Notes: generated from the letters alone by a model not told the origin. A DNA stretch of 64,000 nt from Spirosoma aerolatum (GCF_002056795.1 NZ_CP020104.1:4783501-4847500); one strand, 5' to 3'; shown: positions 51,387-60,465, counted from the stretch's first letter. A program made the numbers and translations.

Positions 51387-52340
51387 TCAAAACGGTAATT
51401 TCCCTAAATCGACATTGCCCCCTGTTATAATAATGCCAATTTTTTGCCCCGAAAACTGGTCTTTGTGTTTCAGTACAGCAGCTAACGGTACTGCACTTGA
51501 TGGCTCGATTACAATTTTCATCCGTTCCCAAACCAATCGCATAGCGGCACTAATTTCGGCATCCGAAACGGTCAAAATATCCGCAACGTGCGCCCGAATA
51601 ATGGCCAGGGTTCGTTCGCTCAATGTAGTCATCAGGCCATCGGCAATCGTATTGATATACGGTGCTTTTTCAATCCGGCCGCTTCTGAACGACACTATGG
51701 CATCGGCCGCGCCTTCGGGCTCTCCGGCAATAACCCGTGTAGTAGGCGACAGATAATAGGTTGCCAGGGCCGTACCACTTAACAAACCTCCCCCACCAAC
51801 GGGAGCCAGAATGGTATCAAAGGACACGCTTTGGCGGTCAGCCGCATCTTCGATCAGTTCTTTTGCGACAGTGGCTTGCCCGGCAATAACCCGATCATCA
51901 TCGAAGGGGTGAACCAGTACGGCTCCGGTTCGTTCCATCACCTCCCGCACACCTGCCTCCCGGGCATCGAGCGTTGGTTCGCATTCAATCACTTCGGCAC
52001 CATACCCCAGCACAGCCTCTTTTTTGACCTTTGGGGCCGTTCGGGGCATGACGATATAAGCCGGAAGTCCAACCTGTCGAGCGGCAAACGCTACCGCCTG
52101 GGCATGGTTACCCGATGAATGCGTTGTGATCGCTTTCCCTTCCTGGTGTTGAACCACCTGCAATATGGCATTCAGGCCACCCCGCGCTTTAAACGCCCCT
52201 ATCTTCTGAAAATTCTCGCACTTAAAAAACAGATTGGCTCCTGCCTGCTCATTGATAGTTTGATTAGTCAATACGGGAGTGCGGTGAATATAAGGCCGGA
52301 TACGGTCGTGAGCCTCAAGGATGGTATCGAATGAAATCAT
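51387..52340 (-). CDS. Threonine/serine dehydratase-like PLP enzyme
   Basis: A 317-residue fold-type II PLP enzyme without a regulatory ACT domain. The PLP lysine is Lys51 in GAFKARGG; the phosphate-binding loop is PVGGGGLLSG and SSGNHAQAVAFAA is the substrate loop. It matches biodegradative threonine dehydratase or serine racemase (short form), which deaminate L-threonine or L-serine, or racemise serine. The two cannot be told apart here. Cytoplasmic, apparently monocistronic, upstream of the DUF4249 gene by 105 bp. Confidence 0.87.
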   Translation of the reverse strand: MISFDTILEAHDRIRPYIHRTPVLTNQTINEQAGANLFFKCENFQKIGAFKARGGLNAILQVVQHQEGKAITTHSSGNHAQAVAFAARQVGLPAYIVMPRTAPKVKKEAVLGYGAEVIECEPTLDAREAGVREVMERTGAVLVHPFDDDRVIAGQATVAKELIEDAADRQSVSFDTILAPVGGGGLLSGTALATYYLSPTTRVIAGEPEGAADAIVSFRSGRIEKAPYINTIADGLMTTLSERTLAIIRAHVADILTVSDAEISAAMRLVWERMKIVIEPSSAVPLAAVLKHKDQFSGQKIGIIITGGNVDLGKLPF

Positions 52341-52492
52341 GGATGATGAAAGCTACTAAAGCGTCCAAATTACGAAGAAAATAGGGTAATCGTGTTGAAT
52401 GGTTTTCTGTTTACTGCTCACGGAAAGTTAACGAGCCTATAAGCCCTATATCAGTCTACCGTAAACGGAAATCGCAAACTACATCCTGTTAG

Positions 52493-52522
52493 TTGACAAG
52501 CACACGTTAAGGCTGTAACTTG
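52493..52522 (+). promoter_or_regulatory. Promoter-like element abutting the hydroxylase start
   Basis: TTG (52493-52495), a 20-bp spacer and TAACTTG (52516-52522) resemble the Bacteroidota promoter consensus with one base missing. Transcription would begin at or inside the first ATG (52524), so the ATG at 52542 may be the true start. Confidence 0.4.
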
Positions 52523-52523
52523 C

Positions 52524-53435
52524 ATGAAAGTAAGATTAAATATGAGAGATTTAATTCAACTTGCCATTCCAGGATTCGTGATTCTGCTAGTTGCTGAGAT
52601 AATTGTGACGGTCAAACAGCAGAAAGATTATTACGTTACCAAGGATACGGCCAGCAGTTTGTCGATGGGAATCGGAAATGTCATCATCAGTGCGTTAATT
52701 GGCAAAGCTCTGGTGTTTGGCGCGTTTACGCTAGTCTATCAATTTCGGCTGTTTACGATAGACATGACCAACTGGTGGGCCTGGGCGATTTTGTTCTTTG
52801 CCGAAGATTTCAGCTACTACTGGTTCCATCGAATCAGCCATAGTAGCCGATATTTCTGGGCATCGCACGTTGTGCATCACTCTTCCATGAAATATAATCT
52901 GGGCACAGCACTTCGCCAAACCTGGACAGGCAATCTGTCAGGTGCTTTCGTTTTCTGGCTGTGGTTACCTCTGATTGGCTTTCCGCCCATTGCGATCATG
53001 ACTATGCAGTCGATTAGTTTGCTGTATCAGTTCTGGATTCATACCGAACTCATCAATAAGTTTCCAGCCCCGATTGAAGCTATTTTCAATACGCCTTCGC
53101 ATCATCGCGTACACCACGGTTCCGATCTGGATTATCTCGATAAAAACCATGCGGGTATTCTCATCATTTGGGATCGGCTGTTTGGTACTTTTCAGGAGGA
53201 GCGTCATCGTCCTACCTACGGGCTGACCACAAATATTGATACCCATAATCCGGTCAGAATTGCATTTCATGAGTGGGTATCAATCGGACAGGATCTACGT
53301 CGGTCCCACTCGGTCGGGGATGCGTTAGGCTATCTTTTCGGCCCTCCCGGCTGGAGTCACGATGGTTCACGAAAAACAACGAAGCAATTACGGGCACAAC
53401 AAAACGCTGTTGTTGAGTCGAAGGTTGAAGCCTAA
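52524..53435 (+). CDS. Sterol desaturase / fatty acid hydroxylase family protein
   Basis: A 303-residue membrane di-iron enzyme. Membrane helices at about 12-30, 50-75 and 130-170 flank the histidine boxes: HRISHSSRY, HVVHHSSMKY and, later, HHRVHHG. These bind two irons for oxygen-dependent hydroxylation or desaturation of a lipid; the natural lipid is not known. The ATG at 52542 (MRDLIQLAIPGF) is an alternative start, favoured by a promoter-like element ending at 52522. It is followed by a large terminator hairpin. Confidence 0.9.
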   Translation: MKVRLNMRDLIQLAIPGFVILLVAEIIVTVKQQKDYYVTKDTASSLSMGIGNVIISALIGKALVFGAFTLVYQFRLFTIDMTNWWAWAILFFAEDFSYYWFHRISHSSRYFWASHVVHHSSMKYNLGTALRQTWTGNLSGAFVFWLWLPLIGFPPIAIMTMQSISLLYQFWIHTELINKFPAPIEAIFNTPSHHRVHHGSDLDYLDKNHAGILIIWDRLFGTFQEERHRPTYGLTTNIDTHNPVRIAFHEWVSIGQDLRRSHSVGDALGYLFGPPGWSHDGSRKTTKQLRAQQNAVVESKVEA

Positions 53436-53443
53436 CATTTTTG

Positions 53444-53508
53444 ATTAAAAAATTAAGGTTAGTGGACGCAATTCTAGATTATGCGTTCACTAACCTTAAT
53501 TTTTTAAT
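53444..53508 (+). terminator. Large terminator hairpin
   Basis: ATTAAAAAATTAAGGTTAGTG (53444-53464) pairs with CACTAACCTTAATTTTTTAAT (53488-53508), 21 bp perfect, with a further ACGCA/TGCGT inner stem. T-runs at both sides make it usable in both directions. Confidence 0.85.
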
Positions 53509-53652
53509 GACACGTCCCAAACCCTTTTAAACCTGTCTGGTGTTAGTTACTCTAATGAACAAAACAGAGTAAATAACCTGTTGACGTCAGCCTGAATGAA
53601 AACTCGTACGCTGATGCATTTAGGCTTAAGTCGACCTTAACTTACGTTCGTT

Positions 53653-53952
53653 ATGAAAATCGCCTTAAAAAGTCTGCTGTTTACTGCCCTGTTCATGAGC
53701 ACAATAGCGTATGCGAATGCTCAGATTTATGTTCGTCACCGACCTGCAGCTCCCCGTGTCGTCATCGCTCGTCCACCTGCCCCTTCGCCCCGGCACATCT
53801 GGGTTCGGAATAATTGGGCTCCGTATGGGCAGGGGTATCGCTGGCAGGGCGGTTATTGGGTAGCTCCCCCTCGCCCACGAGCCATATGGGTGCCCGGTCA
53901 CTGGTCGCTCCGTCGTCGTGGATACGTCTGGATGCCAGGTTACTGGCGGTAA
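53653..53952 (+). CDS. YXWGXW-type repeat secreted protein
   Basis: A 99-residue protein with signal peptide (1-23, ANAQ). The mature part is Pro/Arg/Trp-rich with repeated W-x-P-G-x-W type words (AIWVPGHWS, YVWMPGYWR, YRWQGGYWV), the pattern of the YXWGXW repeat family found in envelope proteins. Function is unknown; cell-surface or periplasmic location is expected. A hairpin follows the stop. Confidence 0.82.
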   Translation: MKIALKSLLFTALFMSTIAYANAQIYVRHRPAAPRVVIARPPAPSPRHIWVRNNWAPYGQGYRWQGGYWVAPPRPRAIWVPGHWSLRRRGYVWMPGYWR

Positions 53953-53961
53953 AACGAAGCT

Positions 53962-54022
53962 AGTCAGGGATGGTTACGTGTTGTAGTATATGTCTGTGTC
54001 AAGACGTAACCATTCCTGACTA
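53962..54022. terminator. Hairpin after the YXWGXW gene
   Basis: TAGTCAGGGATGGTTACGT (53962-53980) pairs with ACGTAACCATTCCTGACTA (54004-54022), one mismatch, with a 23-base loop. It separates this gene from the converging CzcC-like gene. TACTTTTG follows, with a short T-run. Confidence 0.72.
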
Positions 54023-54039
54023 CTTTTGACAATTTCCCG

Positions 54040-55362
54040 CTAGAAGAATTTCGTATTGGTTACGTAATTGACCAACTGCTGCGACTGAAAGAGGTTGTTC
54101 ATCAGGTCAATGTTATTGAGTTGAGCCTGCTGGTATGTCTTTATTTTATCCAGATAATCGAGCAGGCCAATCATACGTGCATTATACGCTTTTGTGGCTT
54201 CAATCGAAATATTCCGAATCCGGTCCAGATAGCCGTCGGGCCGTTCGTTAAGTTGGGCGTAATAGGTATTTAGCTTGTCGTAGGCATTCAGAACATCGCT
54301 TTGAACCACTACCTGCTGATTATCTAACCCACTCGTTACCGCCTTCAGATTCGTTTCGGCCGACCGGATTGCTCCCTGATTCCGATTGTGAACGGGCAAA
54401 TCCATCGATGCCTGAAAACCCAGAAAATTCACATAGGCATTCCCGTATTTCTCAAACAGCAAACCTGTTGTCAGATCGGGGGTGCGTCGTGCTTTTTCCA
54501 AAGTCAGGCTACGCTGAGCATTGTTGATCTGCTCCTGCGAAATAGCAATATCGGGCCGATGAGCCTGAGCAGAATCTAGCGCTGTTGCCAGGGGTGGAGC
54601 CGTACTCTGGAGAGCCGGCAATTCGGTAGGCAAAATGAACGTTTGGGCGGGCTGACGCAGCAACACCCGTAATGTAGCCTGCTCATCGGCAATCTGAGTG
54701 CGGTAGTTGGCCTCGTTCGCCTGAAGGTCACGAAGAGCTACTTCCAACCGGGTAACTTCGTAAGGAGCCACCCCACCCGACTGGAGGGCAATCCGATACG
54801 ATTCGAGCAGCCGTTGTTGTCGCGCAAGTTCGTCTTCAAACACACGTAATGCCTGCAAATCATAATACAGGTTGGCGTAGGTCGAGTATAGCTGATAATG
54901 CAATGTCCGCATCAGGTCGCGAAAGGCCAGTTGAGCCAGCGATTTATTACTTTCGGCCAAAGCGACTAGTTTGCTACGCTTGCCTGCCAGTTGAATAACC
55001 TGTTGCAATTGTACGGCATAGTACCCACTGTTGTAAATCCCGGCGTCGATATCGGCCTGCGACGGACGGCCAAACGGAAGGACTTTATGCGTTTGCGGGT
55101 TGTACAGGTTACCCTGAAACCACAGATTCGGGTTTGGCCGCAAGCCAGCCTGGGTAATAGCAGCATCGGCCATATCGATCTGGTAACGTTGAGCGAGTAG
55201 CTGAAAATTTCGTTCCAGAAACAACTGTTCAAGCTGGGGTAAACTTTGTCGAATTGTATCGGCTGGTATTGCGGCTGTTTGGGCGAGCAACGGTGAATCT
55301 ACGCCCAGCCCCAGCAGGAAAGCACTAAGAAAGCAGGCGTAATAGAATCGAAAACGGAACAT
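54040..55362 (-). CDS. TolC-family outer-membrane channel, CzcC/CusC-like
   Basis: A 440-residue channel protein with signal peptide (1-29, LLAQ). Helical hairpins contain QLAGKRSKLVALAESNK, YEVTRLEVALRDLQ and the PDLTTGLLFEKYGN segment, typical of CzcC/CusC members of heavy-metal RND systems. Such channels normally pair with CzcA and CzcB, but neither is in the window. The start is the ATG at 55362 rather than the TTG two codons earlier. Confidence 0.87.
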   Translation of the reverse strand: MFRFRFYYACFLSAFLLGLGVDSPLLAQTAAIPADTIRQSLPQLEQLFLERNFQLLAQRYQIDMADAAITQAGLRPNPNLWFQGNLYNPQTHKVLPFGRPSQADIDAGIYNSGYYAVQLQQVIQLAGKRSKLVALAESNKSLAQLAFRDLMRTLHYQLYSTYANLYYDLQALRVFEDELARQQRLLESYRIALQSGGVAPYEVTRLEVALRDLQANEANYRTQIADEQATLRVLLRQPAQTFILPTELPALQSTAPPLATALDSAQAHRPDIAISQEQINNAQRSLTLEKARRTPDLTTGLLFEKYGNAYVNFLGFQASMDLPVHNRNQGAIRSAETNLKAVTSGLDNQQVVVQSDVLNAYDKLNTYYAQLNERPDGYLDRIRNISIEATKAYNARMIGLLDYLDKIKTYQQAQLNNIDLMNNLFQSQQLVNYVTNTKFF

Positions 55363-55572
55363 ACTCAAGATAGCGGATTAATTTTACCCGACTGATTAGG
55401 GTAGCAAATACCGCTCTGGCCGTTAAGGAGTTGTTAAAGCCTTATTAATTCTCCCTTAAAAAGAAAGTCTGATCTCAATAGTTATTTTTCCTTACTATTG
55501 CCTCACCCACAATGGAAGCAATAACCGATAATCTCTGTAACCACAACCGCCGTTTTTAGGTTAGTATCGATT

Positions 55573-56274
55573 ATGGTCGCAGTTCTACTTGTAGCCTGTT
55601 CATTATGTCTTCCTCCGACCGATTCATCGGCAACGGCGGATACGTTACAGCCACGACGGCCGCGTATCCGCCCAGCCTTCAATGTCGACTTTCGCGATTC
55701 GTTTCTGGAAAAACAGCACGTCAATGTCTGGGGGGTTAATGCGGGTATCGAGTATGGAAAGAAACGCCACCAAATCACGCTGGGATATTACTGGATCAGC
55801 TATGCCTCTTACCTGAGCCTGATCGACTGGCGACGGAATGCCGCCCGACGCATTAATCTGGCTTATTATACCCGCACGGATATGTGGTTTATAAGCATGA
55901 TGTACTGGTTCAATATCACCAAAAATCAGCAATGGACCGTCAGTATTCCCATTGAATTGGGCGGGGGCGTGGCCTACGCGCTTCCGCTCGATCTGACGAA
56001 AGAAACCCCTATTGACCGAACCAAACGGGATTTTCTGGTTCCGCTCCAGGCGGGTGTGTATGGGCAATGGAAAGCCACACGCTGGTTTGGTCTGAGCGCA
56101 CAGATTGGCTACCGGGTTTCGGTCTTTCAGACGGCTATCAACCAGAATTTCAACGGGAGTTATTACAGCCTAGGGCTCAATATTTACCCAGCTATTGCAA
56201 CGGATATTTGGCGGTGGATCAGGAAGAAAGAGCGAATTTCGCCTTTTCATCCCCCATTGCCGCCAAAATCATGA
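55573..56274 (+). CDS. Outer-membrane beta-barrel-like protein of unknown function
   Basis: A 233-residue protein with a short hydrophobic start (MVAVLLVACSLCL; a Cys could be lipidated). The body has many alternating strands (HQITLGYYWISYASYL, RINLAYYTRTDMWFISMMYWF, WFGLSAQIGYRVSVFQ), the pattern of a beta barrel. No family is recognised. Its stop overlaps the start of the K+ channel gene (ATGA), a 4-bp overlap that implies coupled translation with the channel. Confidence 0.62.
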   Translation: MVAVLLVACSLCLPPTDSSATADTLQPRRPRIRPAFNVDFRDSFLEKQHVNVWGVNAGIEYGKKRHQITLGYYWISYASYLSLIDWRRNAARRINLAYYTRTDMWFISMMYWFNITKNQQWTVSIPIELGGGVAYALPLDLTKETPIDRTKRDFLVPLQAGVYGQWKATRWFGLSAQIGYRVSVFQTAINQNFNGSYYSLGLNIYPAIATDIWRWIRKKERISPFHPPLPPKS

Positions 56275-57014
56275 AAGAGGCTTCCAAACCGCCTTTGTCG
56301 AAAGTACGCCTGCATCAGATCATCATGCTGGTGCTATCGGTATATGTTGTCTTAGCCCTACTCGTTCGGGAATTGATTCCGATACGCAAAACTACCGGAG
56401 AATTACTCGATCAGATTGATACGGGCATCTGTCTGTACTTTTTATACGACTTTTTTTTACGGCTCTATCTGGCCCCCAACAAATGGGAATTTTTGCGCTG
56501 GGGCTGGATCGATTTGCTGTCAAGTATTCCAGCTTTCGATTGGGGTCGGCTGGGCCAGTTAGTGCGTATCATTCGAATTCTGCGGATGGTTCGGGCTTTT
56601 CGTTCCATTCGGGGCTTTCTAAATTACTTTTTCCGGGACCGTGCCAATGGAACCCTGGCCGTAGTATTGCTCAGTTCCTTATTACTTATGATCTTCGGGG
56701 CCATCGCCATTCTGTACGTCGAACGGGTTCCCGATGCCAATATCAAAACCCCATCCGATGCCTTGTGGTGGGCGTTCGTTTCGATTACCACCGTTGGCTA
56801 CGGCGACCGATTTCCCATTACCAGCGCCGGTCGACTGATCGCGGCTGTTCTAATGATTGCGGGTGTTGGTCTCTTCGGTACGTTTACGGGTTATGTTGCT
56901 AATTTCTTTGTCGGAAATGAGCAGGAACAAACCGACAATGACATTCAAAAGCTGATCAGCGAGGTCCGACAATTACGAGAGAAAATAGAAGAGATGGAAA
57001 AGCGAATGCCATAA
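56271..57014 (+). CDS. Voltage-sensor-type potassium channel
   Basis: A 247-residue six-segment cation channel of the Kv type. S1-S3 helices, then an S4-like segment with regularly spaced arginines (RIIRILRMVRAFRSIR, 99-114), the pore loop and the selectivity filter TTVGYGD (173-179), and a C-terminal coiled coil (ISEVRQLREKIEEMEKR). It should conduct K+ across the inner membrane. Voltage dependence is suggested but not proven. The start is the ATG at 56271, overlapping the upstream beta-barrel gene stop. Confidence 0.9.
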   Translation: MKEASKPPLSKVRLHQIIMLVLSVYVVLALLVRELIPIRKTTGELLDQIDTGICLYFLYDFFLRLYLAPNKWEFLRWGWIDLLSSIPAFDWGRLGQLVRIIRILRMVRAFRSIRGFLNYFFRDRANGTLAVVLLSSLLLMIFGAIAILYVERVPDANIKTPSDALWWAFVSITTVGYGDRFPITSAGRLIAAVLMIAGVGLFGTFTGYVANFFVGNEQEQTDNDIQKLISEVRQLREKIEEMEKRMP

Positions 57015-57029
57015 GCAGATGCCAGCCCT

Positions 57030-57995
57030 TTATTTCTCCTTCGCCACGCTGGCGGGCAAGTCATACAGCAGCCAGCTCTTGTTCTCAATAGAAGCCGATT
57101 TTTTTCGGATTAGCGTAATAAAATCGGTGATACCAAGTGGTTCGTTGCCATTCGCGTGTATGAGAACCAGGCTCCCTTGTTTGGGTTGCTGATTTTTAGC
57201 CAGCCAGGCGTCGCTGCCAATGGGTAATAGACCAAACGCAAGAATTCGATCAAAAACGGCTTTATCAGATACAAGCCCCGGAAACCGAAAGAAGATGGAA
57301 GGCGTCAACCCGTTCTGCAACATGGCCTGCTCATTCAACAGCACTTCTGCATTGAGATCGGTTGATGCTTCAAGCAGGAAATTGGCTTGAAGGGGTAAGC
57401 GCGGATTATACCGATGATGGTACGAATGGTTGACCCAGGTAATGGCCAGTTCACCCCGACTCACCAGACCTTTCAGATAAGCTAAATCCTGCTGGTGATT
57501 CGCCATCCAGAGTCCGGTAATGGTAATCGTAATGGGGATGGGCTTTTCTTCCGGCTCAAATGCCTGGATGAGTTGTTCAAAAACCGAGCGGGTCAACGGT
57601 TTGGTCGATGGGCACAGGTCGATGGTAAGGCTAAACCCCCGTTCGGTTGTGTCGGTTCGTTCAATACCGGCATCCTGCAAGTTTATATCCCGCTTCTGCT
57701 CCATCTGCATCGCTTTGCCATAAGCGGTCTGGCTTACCTGCTGCATAACCGACAACCAGGGCAATTCTCGAACTCCATCAGGCAATAGCGCCACGACCGA
57801 TGTTTGGAGCGTCTGCGGATTGAGGACCAGATAACGGGTTTGGGAATCCTGTTTCCAAACCCGAAGCACGACCTGCTCCGGCTTACGGGTAGTAAGTCCT
57901 ACCAATATACGATAGCCTGTAAGCTGGCCAAACGCAGACCAACTTACAGAAACGAGTAAAACCCCAGTCAATACCAGGCAACGTGTCGGAATCAT
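57030..57995 (-). CDS. Polysaccharide deacetylase-like (NodB fold) secreted protein, degenerate
   Basis: A 321-residue protein with signal peptide (1-23, AFGQ). The NodB homology region has TIDLC at 124-128 where TFDDG is expected (second Asp lost), HSYHH at 190-194 (zinc-binding HSxxH kept), RFPG, SDAW and LVLIHANG. The loss of the zinc-binding Asp makes activity doubtful or altered. Known members deacetylate N-acetylated polysaccharides. It starts in a TAATG overlap with the GNAT gene stop, so the two are translationally coupled. Confidence 0.8.
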   Translation of the reverse strand: MIPTRCLVLTGVLLVSVSWSAFGQLTGYRILVGLTTRKPEQVVLRVWKQDSQTRYLVLNPQTLQTSVVALLPDGVRELPWLSVMQQVSQTAYGKAMQMEQKRDINLQDAGIERTDTTERGFSLTIDLCPSTKPLTRSVFEQLIQAFEPEEKPIPITITITGLWMANHQQDLAYLKGLVSRGELAITWVNHSYHHRYNPRLPLQANFLLEASTDLNAEVLLNEQAMLQNGLTPSIFFRFPGLVSDKAVFDRILAFGLLPIGSDAWLAKNQQPKQGSLVLIHANGNEPLGITDFITLIRKKSASIENKSWLLYDLPASVAKEK

Positions 57996-58294
57996 TAAAA
58001 GCCGGTACCCGTAAAAGAGGTTGATACGACTCGGTTCCAATCGGGATGGCGTTTCAGGTACGCGCTCACAAATGGGCAGAGCGGTACAATTTTCAGGTCA
58101 TGCTGTTCAATGTATTCGAAAACACCCTCTACTAATTTTGAACCAATCCCATGCCCTTCCAGACTAGGATCGACCTCGGTATGGACGAGCGCCAATGTTT
58201 CACCATCTACTTTCTGGTATTCTACTATAGATAGCTTACCATCCGTTTCCAGTTCGAAACGATGGCGATGGGTATTGTTGTGGATGCTATTCAT
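57995..58294 (-). CDS. Small GNAT-like N-acetyltransferase (PF14542-type)
   Basis: A 99-residue protein with the compact YjdJ-like acetyltransferase domain: RFELETDGKLSIVEYQ, TLALVHTEVDPSLEGHGIGSKLVEG (acetyl-CoA-binding GHGIGS) and VPLCPFVSAYLKRHPDW. The substrate is unknown; the family is small and widespread. It is the first gene of a two-gene unit with the NodB-like protein, sharing a TAATG junction. Confidence 0.87.
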   Translation of the reverse strand: MNSIHNNTHRHRFELETDGKLSIVEYQKVDGETLALVHTEVDPSLEGHGIGSKLVEGVFEYIEQHDLKIVPLCPFVSAYLKRHPDWNRVVSTSFTGTGF

Positions 58295-58468
58295 GCAATT
58301 GGGTTCTGTTATATAGTTGTTTATCTGGAGCGTGCAGACTTGATTGCCCTACCTCCCGGTTTGTAGCTGCAAAAGAACCAAAAGAAACAATAGAATCCTC
58401 AGAATAGTCCGAAACACTATTTAACTCATCCGTCGTAATTTGCGCCAGTCATTCCAATTGTTGCTTTT

Positions 58469-59428
58469 ATGAACCGCCTTGACCGCCTGACTGCCATTCT
58501 GATTCATCTACAAACCAAACGGGTTGTGCGTGCTCAGGAGCTTGCCGACCGCTTTGGCATTAGCCTCCGAACAGTGTATCGGGATGTACGATCGCTGGAA
58601 GAAGCAGGCGTTCCAATTGGGGCTGAAGCGGGTGTTGGCTATTTTCTGACCGATTACCACTTGCCGCCAGTAATGTTTACCAGTGCTGAAGCCAGCGCAT
58701 TGCTTATGGGCAGTAAACTGATTGAAAAGTGGGCCGATGCCTCCGTCCGCACTGAGTTTGAATCGGCTTTGTACAAAATCAAATCCGTTCTGAAACGCAC
58801 CGATCAGGAGCGACTGGACGATCTGGATGCGCATATCGCCGTAGCCAAACCAAGGCATCGCCAACCCTATTCGGATGGTTTATTGACCCATATTCAACAT
58901 GCTATTGCGCAGAACAACGTGCTGTTGCTACGGTATCATTCGCAATACAACGATGCTGAAACGGAACGGGAAGTAGAACCTGTCGGACTTCATCATTACC
59001 GGATGAGCTGGCACCTGATCGCCTTTTGTCGAACCCGTCAGGACTATCGTGATTTCCGGGTCGATCGGATTCGCGAACTGACCAACACAGGCCAGCGATT
59101 CGCCCGACCTGAACGCTTGTCGTTGCAGGATTATCTTAATCGGATGGGTAAAGATTGGGAAATTTTTGAGGCTACAGTTGTCTTCCCAAAATCCATGATC
59201 CGCTTCATGCTGGAAGAACGGTACGCATACGGCTTTCAGCATGAAGAAGACCTTGGCGATCAGGTTCGTATGGTTTTTCAAACACCTTACCTGGAGGGAT
59301 TGGCTCGCTGGCTACTCATGTATGGCAATGCGGTAACTATCGAACAGTCGGAATCGCTTCGGACACTGATTCAAAAACAGGTCGATGAACTCCAGGCGCA
59401 TTATTCAGCCCATCCAGTTGTGGGGTAA
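58469..59428 (+). CDS. YafY-type transcriptional regulator (HTH-WYL)
   Basis: A 319-residue regulator. The N-terminal winged helix (about 1-60: RVVRAQELADRFGISLRTVYRDV) is HTH_11 type and a WYL domain follows (about 140-220, QNNVLLLRYHSQYNDAETE, HHYRMSWHLIAF). WYL domains bind ligands or nucleic acids. A DeoR-like mode with a small regulon is typical. The target is unknown; the SRPBCC protein 183 bp downstream on the same strand is a candidate. Confidence 0.9.
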   Translation: MNRLDRLTAILIHLQTKRVVRAQELADRFGISLRTVYRDVRSLEEAGVPIGAEAGVGYFLTDYHLPPVMFTSAEASALLMGSKLIEKWADASVRTEFESALYKIKSVLKRTDQERLDDLDAHIAVAKPRHRQPYSDGLLTHIQHAIAQNNVLLLRYHSQYNDAETEREVEPVGLHHYRMSWHLIAFCRTRQDYRDFRVDRIRELTNTGQRFARPERLSLQDYLNRMGKDWEIFEATVVFPKSMIRFMLEERYAYGFQHEEDLGDQVRMVFQTPYLEGLARWLLMYGNAVTIEQSESLRTLIQKQVDELQAHYSAHPVVG

Positions 59429-59611
59429 ATCGATGATCTTTCAGGCGAAACCCTGCTCTATCATTACCTGAAAAGCCCCCGAAAAGGTCAACAAACTTGT
59501 TCTATACCCCTTACCAATCCTGGCATTCAGCTAAAAAGCTTCACCCGAAACCTACTGACATAGGGTTGTCAGCCAGCCGATGCAACTTTGGCGTAAATCA
59601 ATTGAAACGCC

Positions 59612-60043
59612 ATGCGACAAGACCTAATCGTATCTAAATCCATCGACATTTACGCTAGCTCCGCCCGAGTTTGGGAAGTACTAACCAACCCAGCACTTAT
59701 TCAGGAATACCTGTTCGGCACCCAAACAATTACCAGCTGGGCCATTGGCAGCGAGATTATTTTTCAGGGCGAATACGAAAATCAACACTATCGCGACAAG
59801 GGTATTATTCTGAAAAATGTACCCAACCAATTACTAAGTTATAGCTATTGGAGCGGTTTTTCGGGCCTGGACGATAAACCCGAGAACTACGCTACAGTCA
59901 CCTACCAAATTGCTGAAAAAGGGGCAAACCTTGCTGAATTCACCTGGACTCAGCAAGGCTTTTCATCAGAAGCAGGCTACACCCATTCGCTCAATGGTAT
60001 GGATGATTTCCTGAATCAGATCAAGGCAATTGCTGAGCGGTAA
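59612..60043 (+). CDS. SRPBCC / AHSA1-type protein
   Basis: A 143-residue START-like protein: SKSIDIYASSARVWEVLTNP, then IGSEIIFQGEYENQHYRDKG and YSYWSGFSGLDDKPENYATV. The Bet v1-like cavity binds a hydrophobic ligand in other members; the ligand is unknown. It follows the WYL regulator on the same strand and is closed by a perfect hairpin terminator. Confidence 0.87.
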   Translation: MRQDLIVSKSIDIYASSARVWEVLTNPALIQEYLFGTQTITSWAIGSEIIFQGEYENQHYRDKGIILKNVPNQLLSYSYWSGFSGLDDKPENYATVTYQIAEKGANLAEFTWTQQGFSSEAGYTHSLNGMDDFLNQIKAIAER

Positions 60044-60051
60044 TTTATAAG

Positions 60052-60083
60052 GTCATTGAGTGAAGAGGGCTTCACTCAATGAC
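60052..60083. terminator. Bidirectional hairpin
   Basis: GTCATTGAGTGAAG (60052-60065) pairs exactly with CTTCACTCAATGAC (60070-60083). It lies after the SRPBCC gene and overlaps the 3' end of the converging lipoprotein gene (which ends at 60076). Confidence 0.7.
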
Positions 60084-60465
60084 AAATCGTTTGTAAAACC
60101 TTTTCTACAGCATCGTCAAGTTGTTGACGTTCTTCCGGGTGTTGATAAGTCGCAGCATAGAGACTATCCATTGTTTTCGTGATTTTCTCAGCCAGTTGTC
60201 CCGTACGCAGTGTATAGTTTTCTTTGACTGAATCGATCTTGATACTTTGGGCAGACGTAAGTTGTATGTTGTGTTTTGCTAACGAATCCTCCATAAAACG
60301 AATATCGTTGGCCGCCTTAAATCGTTCATTTTTCAATTGGCGGGCCTCGCATTCCAATGTTGCCATGAGTTGGGCATCGCGATCTAGCTGCGATTGCTGG
60401 ATTTTCTGGCAGTTGCCAACCGCGAAGCCTATAAGTACAAATCCAAGAGCCGTGTTCCTGTTCAT
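60076..60465 (-). CDS. Small helical protein, possible lipoprotein
   Basis: A 129-residue protein with a hydrophobic start (FVLIGFAVGNC, Cys19) that may be a lipoprotein signal. The rest is predicted helical and coiled coil (LDRDAQLMATLECEARQLKNERFKAA). No family is recognised. It starts 4 bp after the stop of the haloperoxidase-like lipoprotein gene, so the two likely share a transcript. The role is unknown. Confidence 0.6.
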   Translation of the reverse strand: MNRNTALGFVLIGFAVGNCQKIQQSQLDRDAQLMATLECEARQLKNERFKAANDIRFMEDSLAKHNIQLTSAQSIKIDSVKENYTLRTGQLAEKITKTMDSLYAATYQHPEERQQLDDAVEKVLQTICH

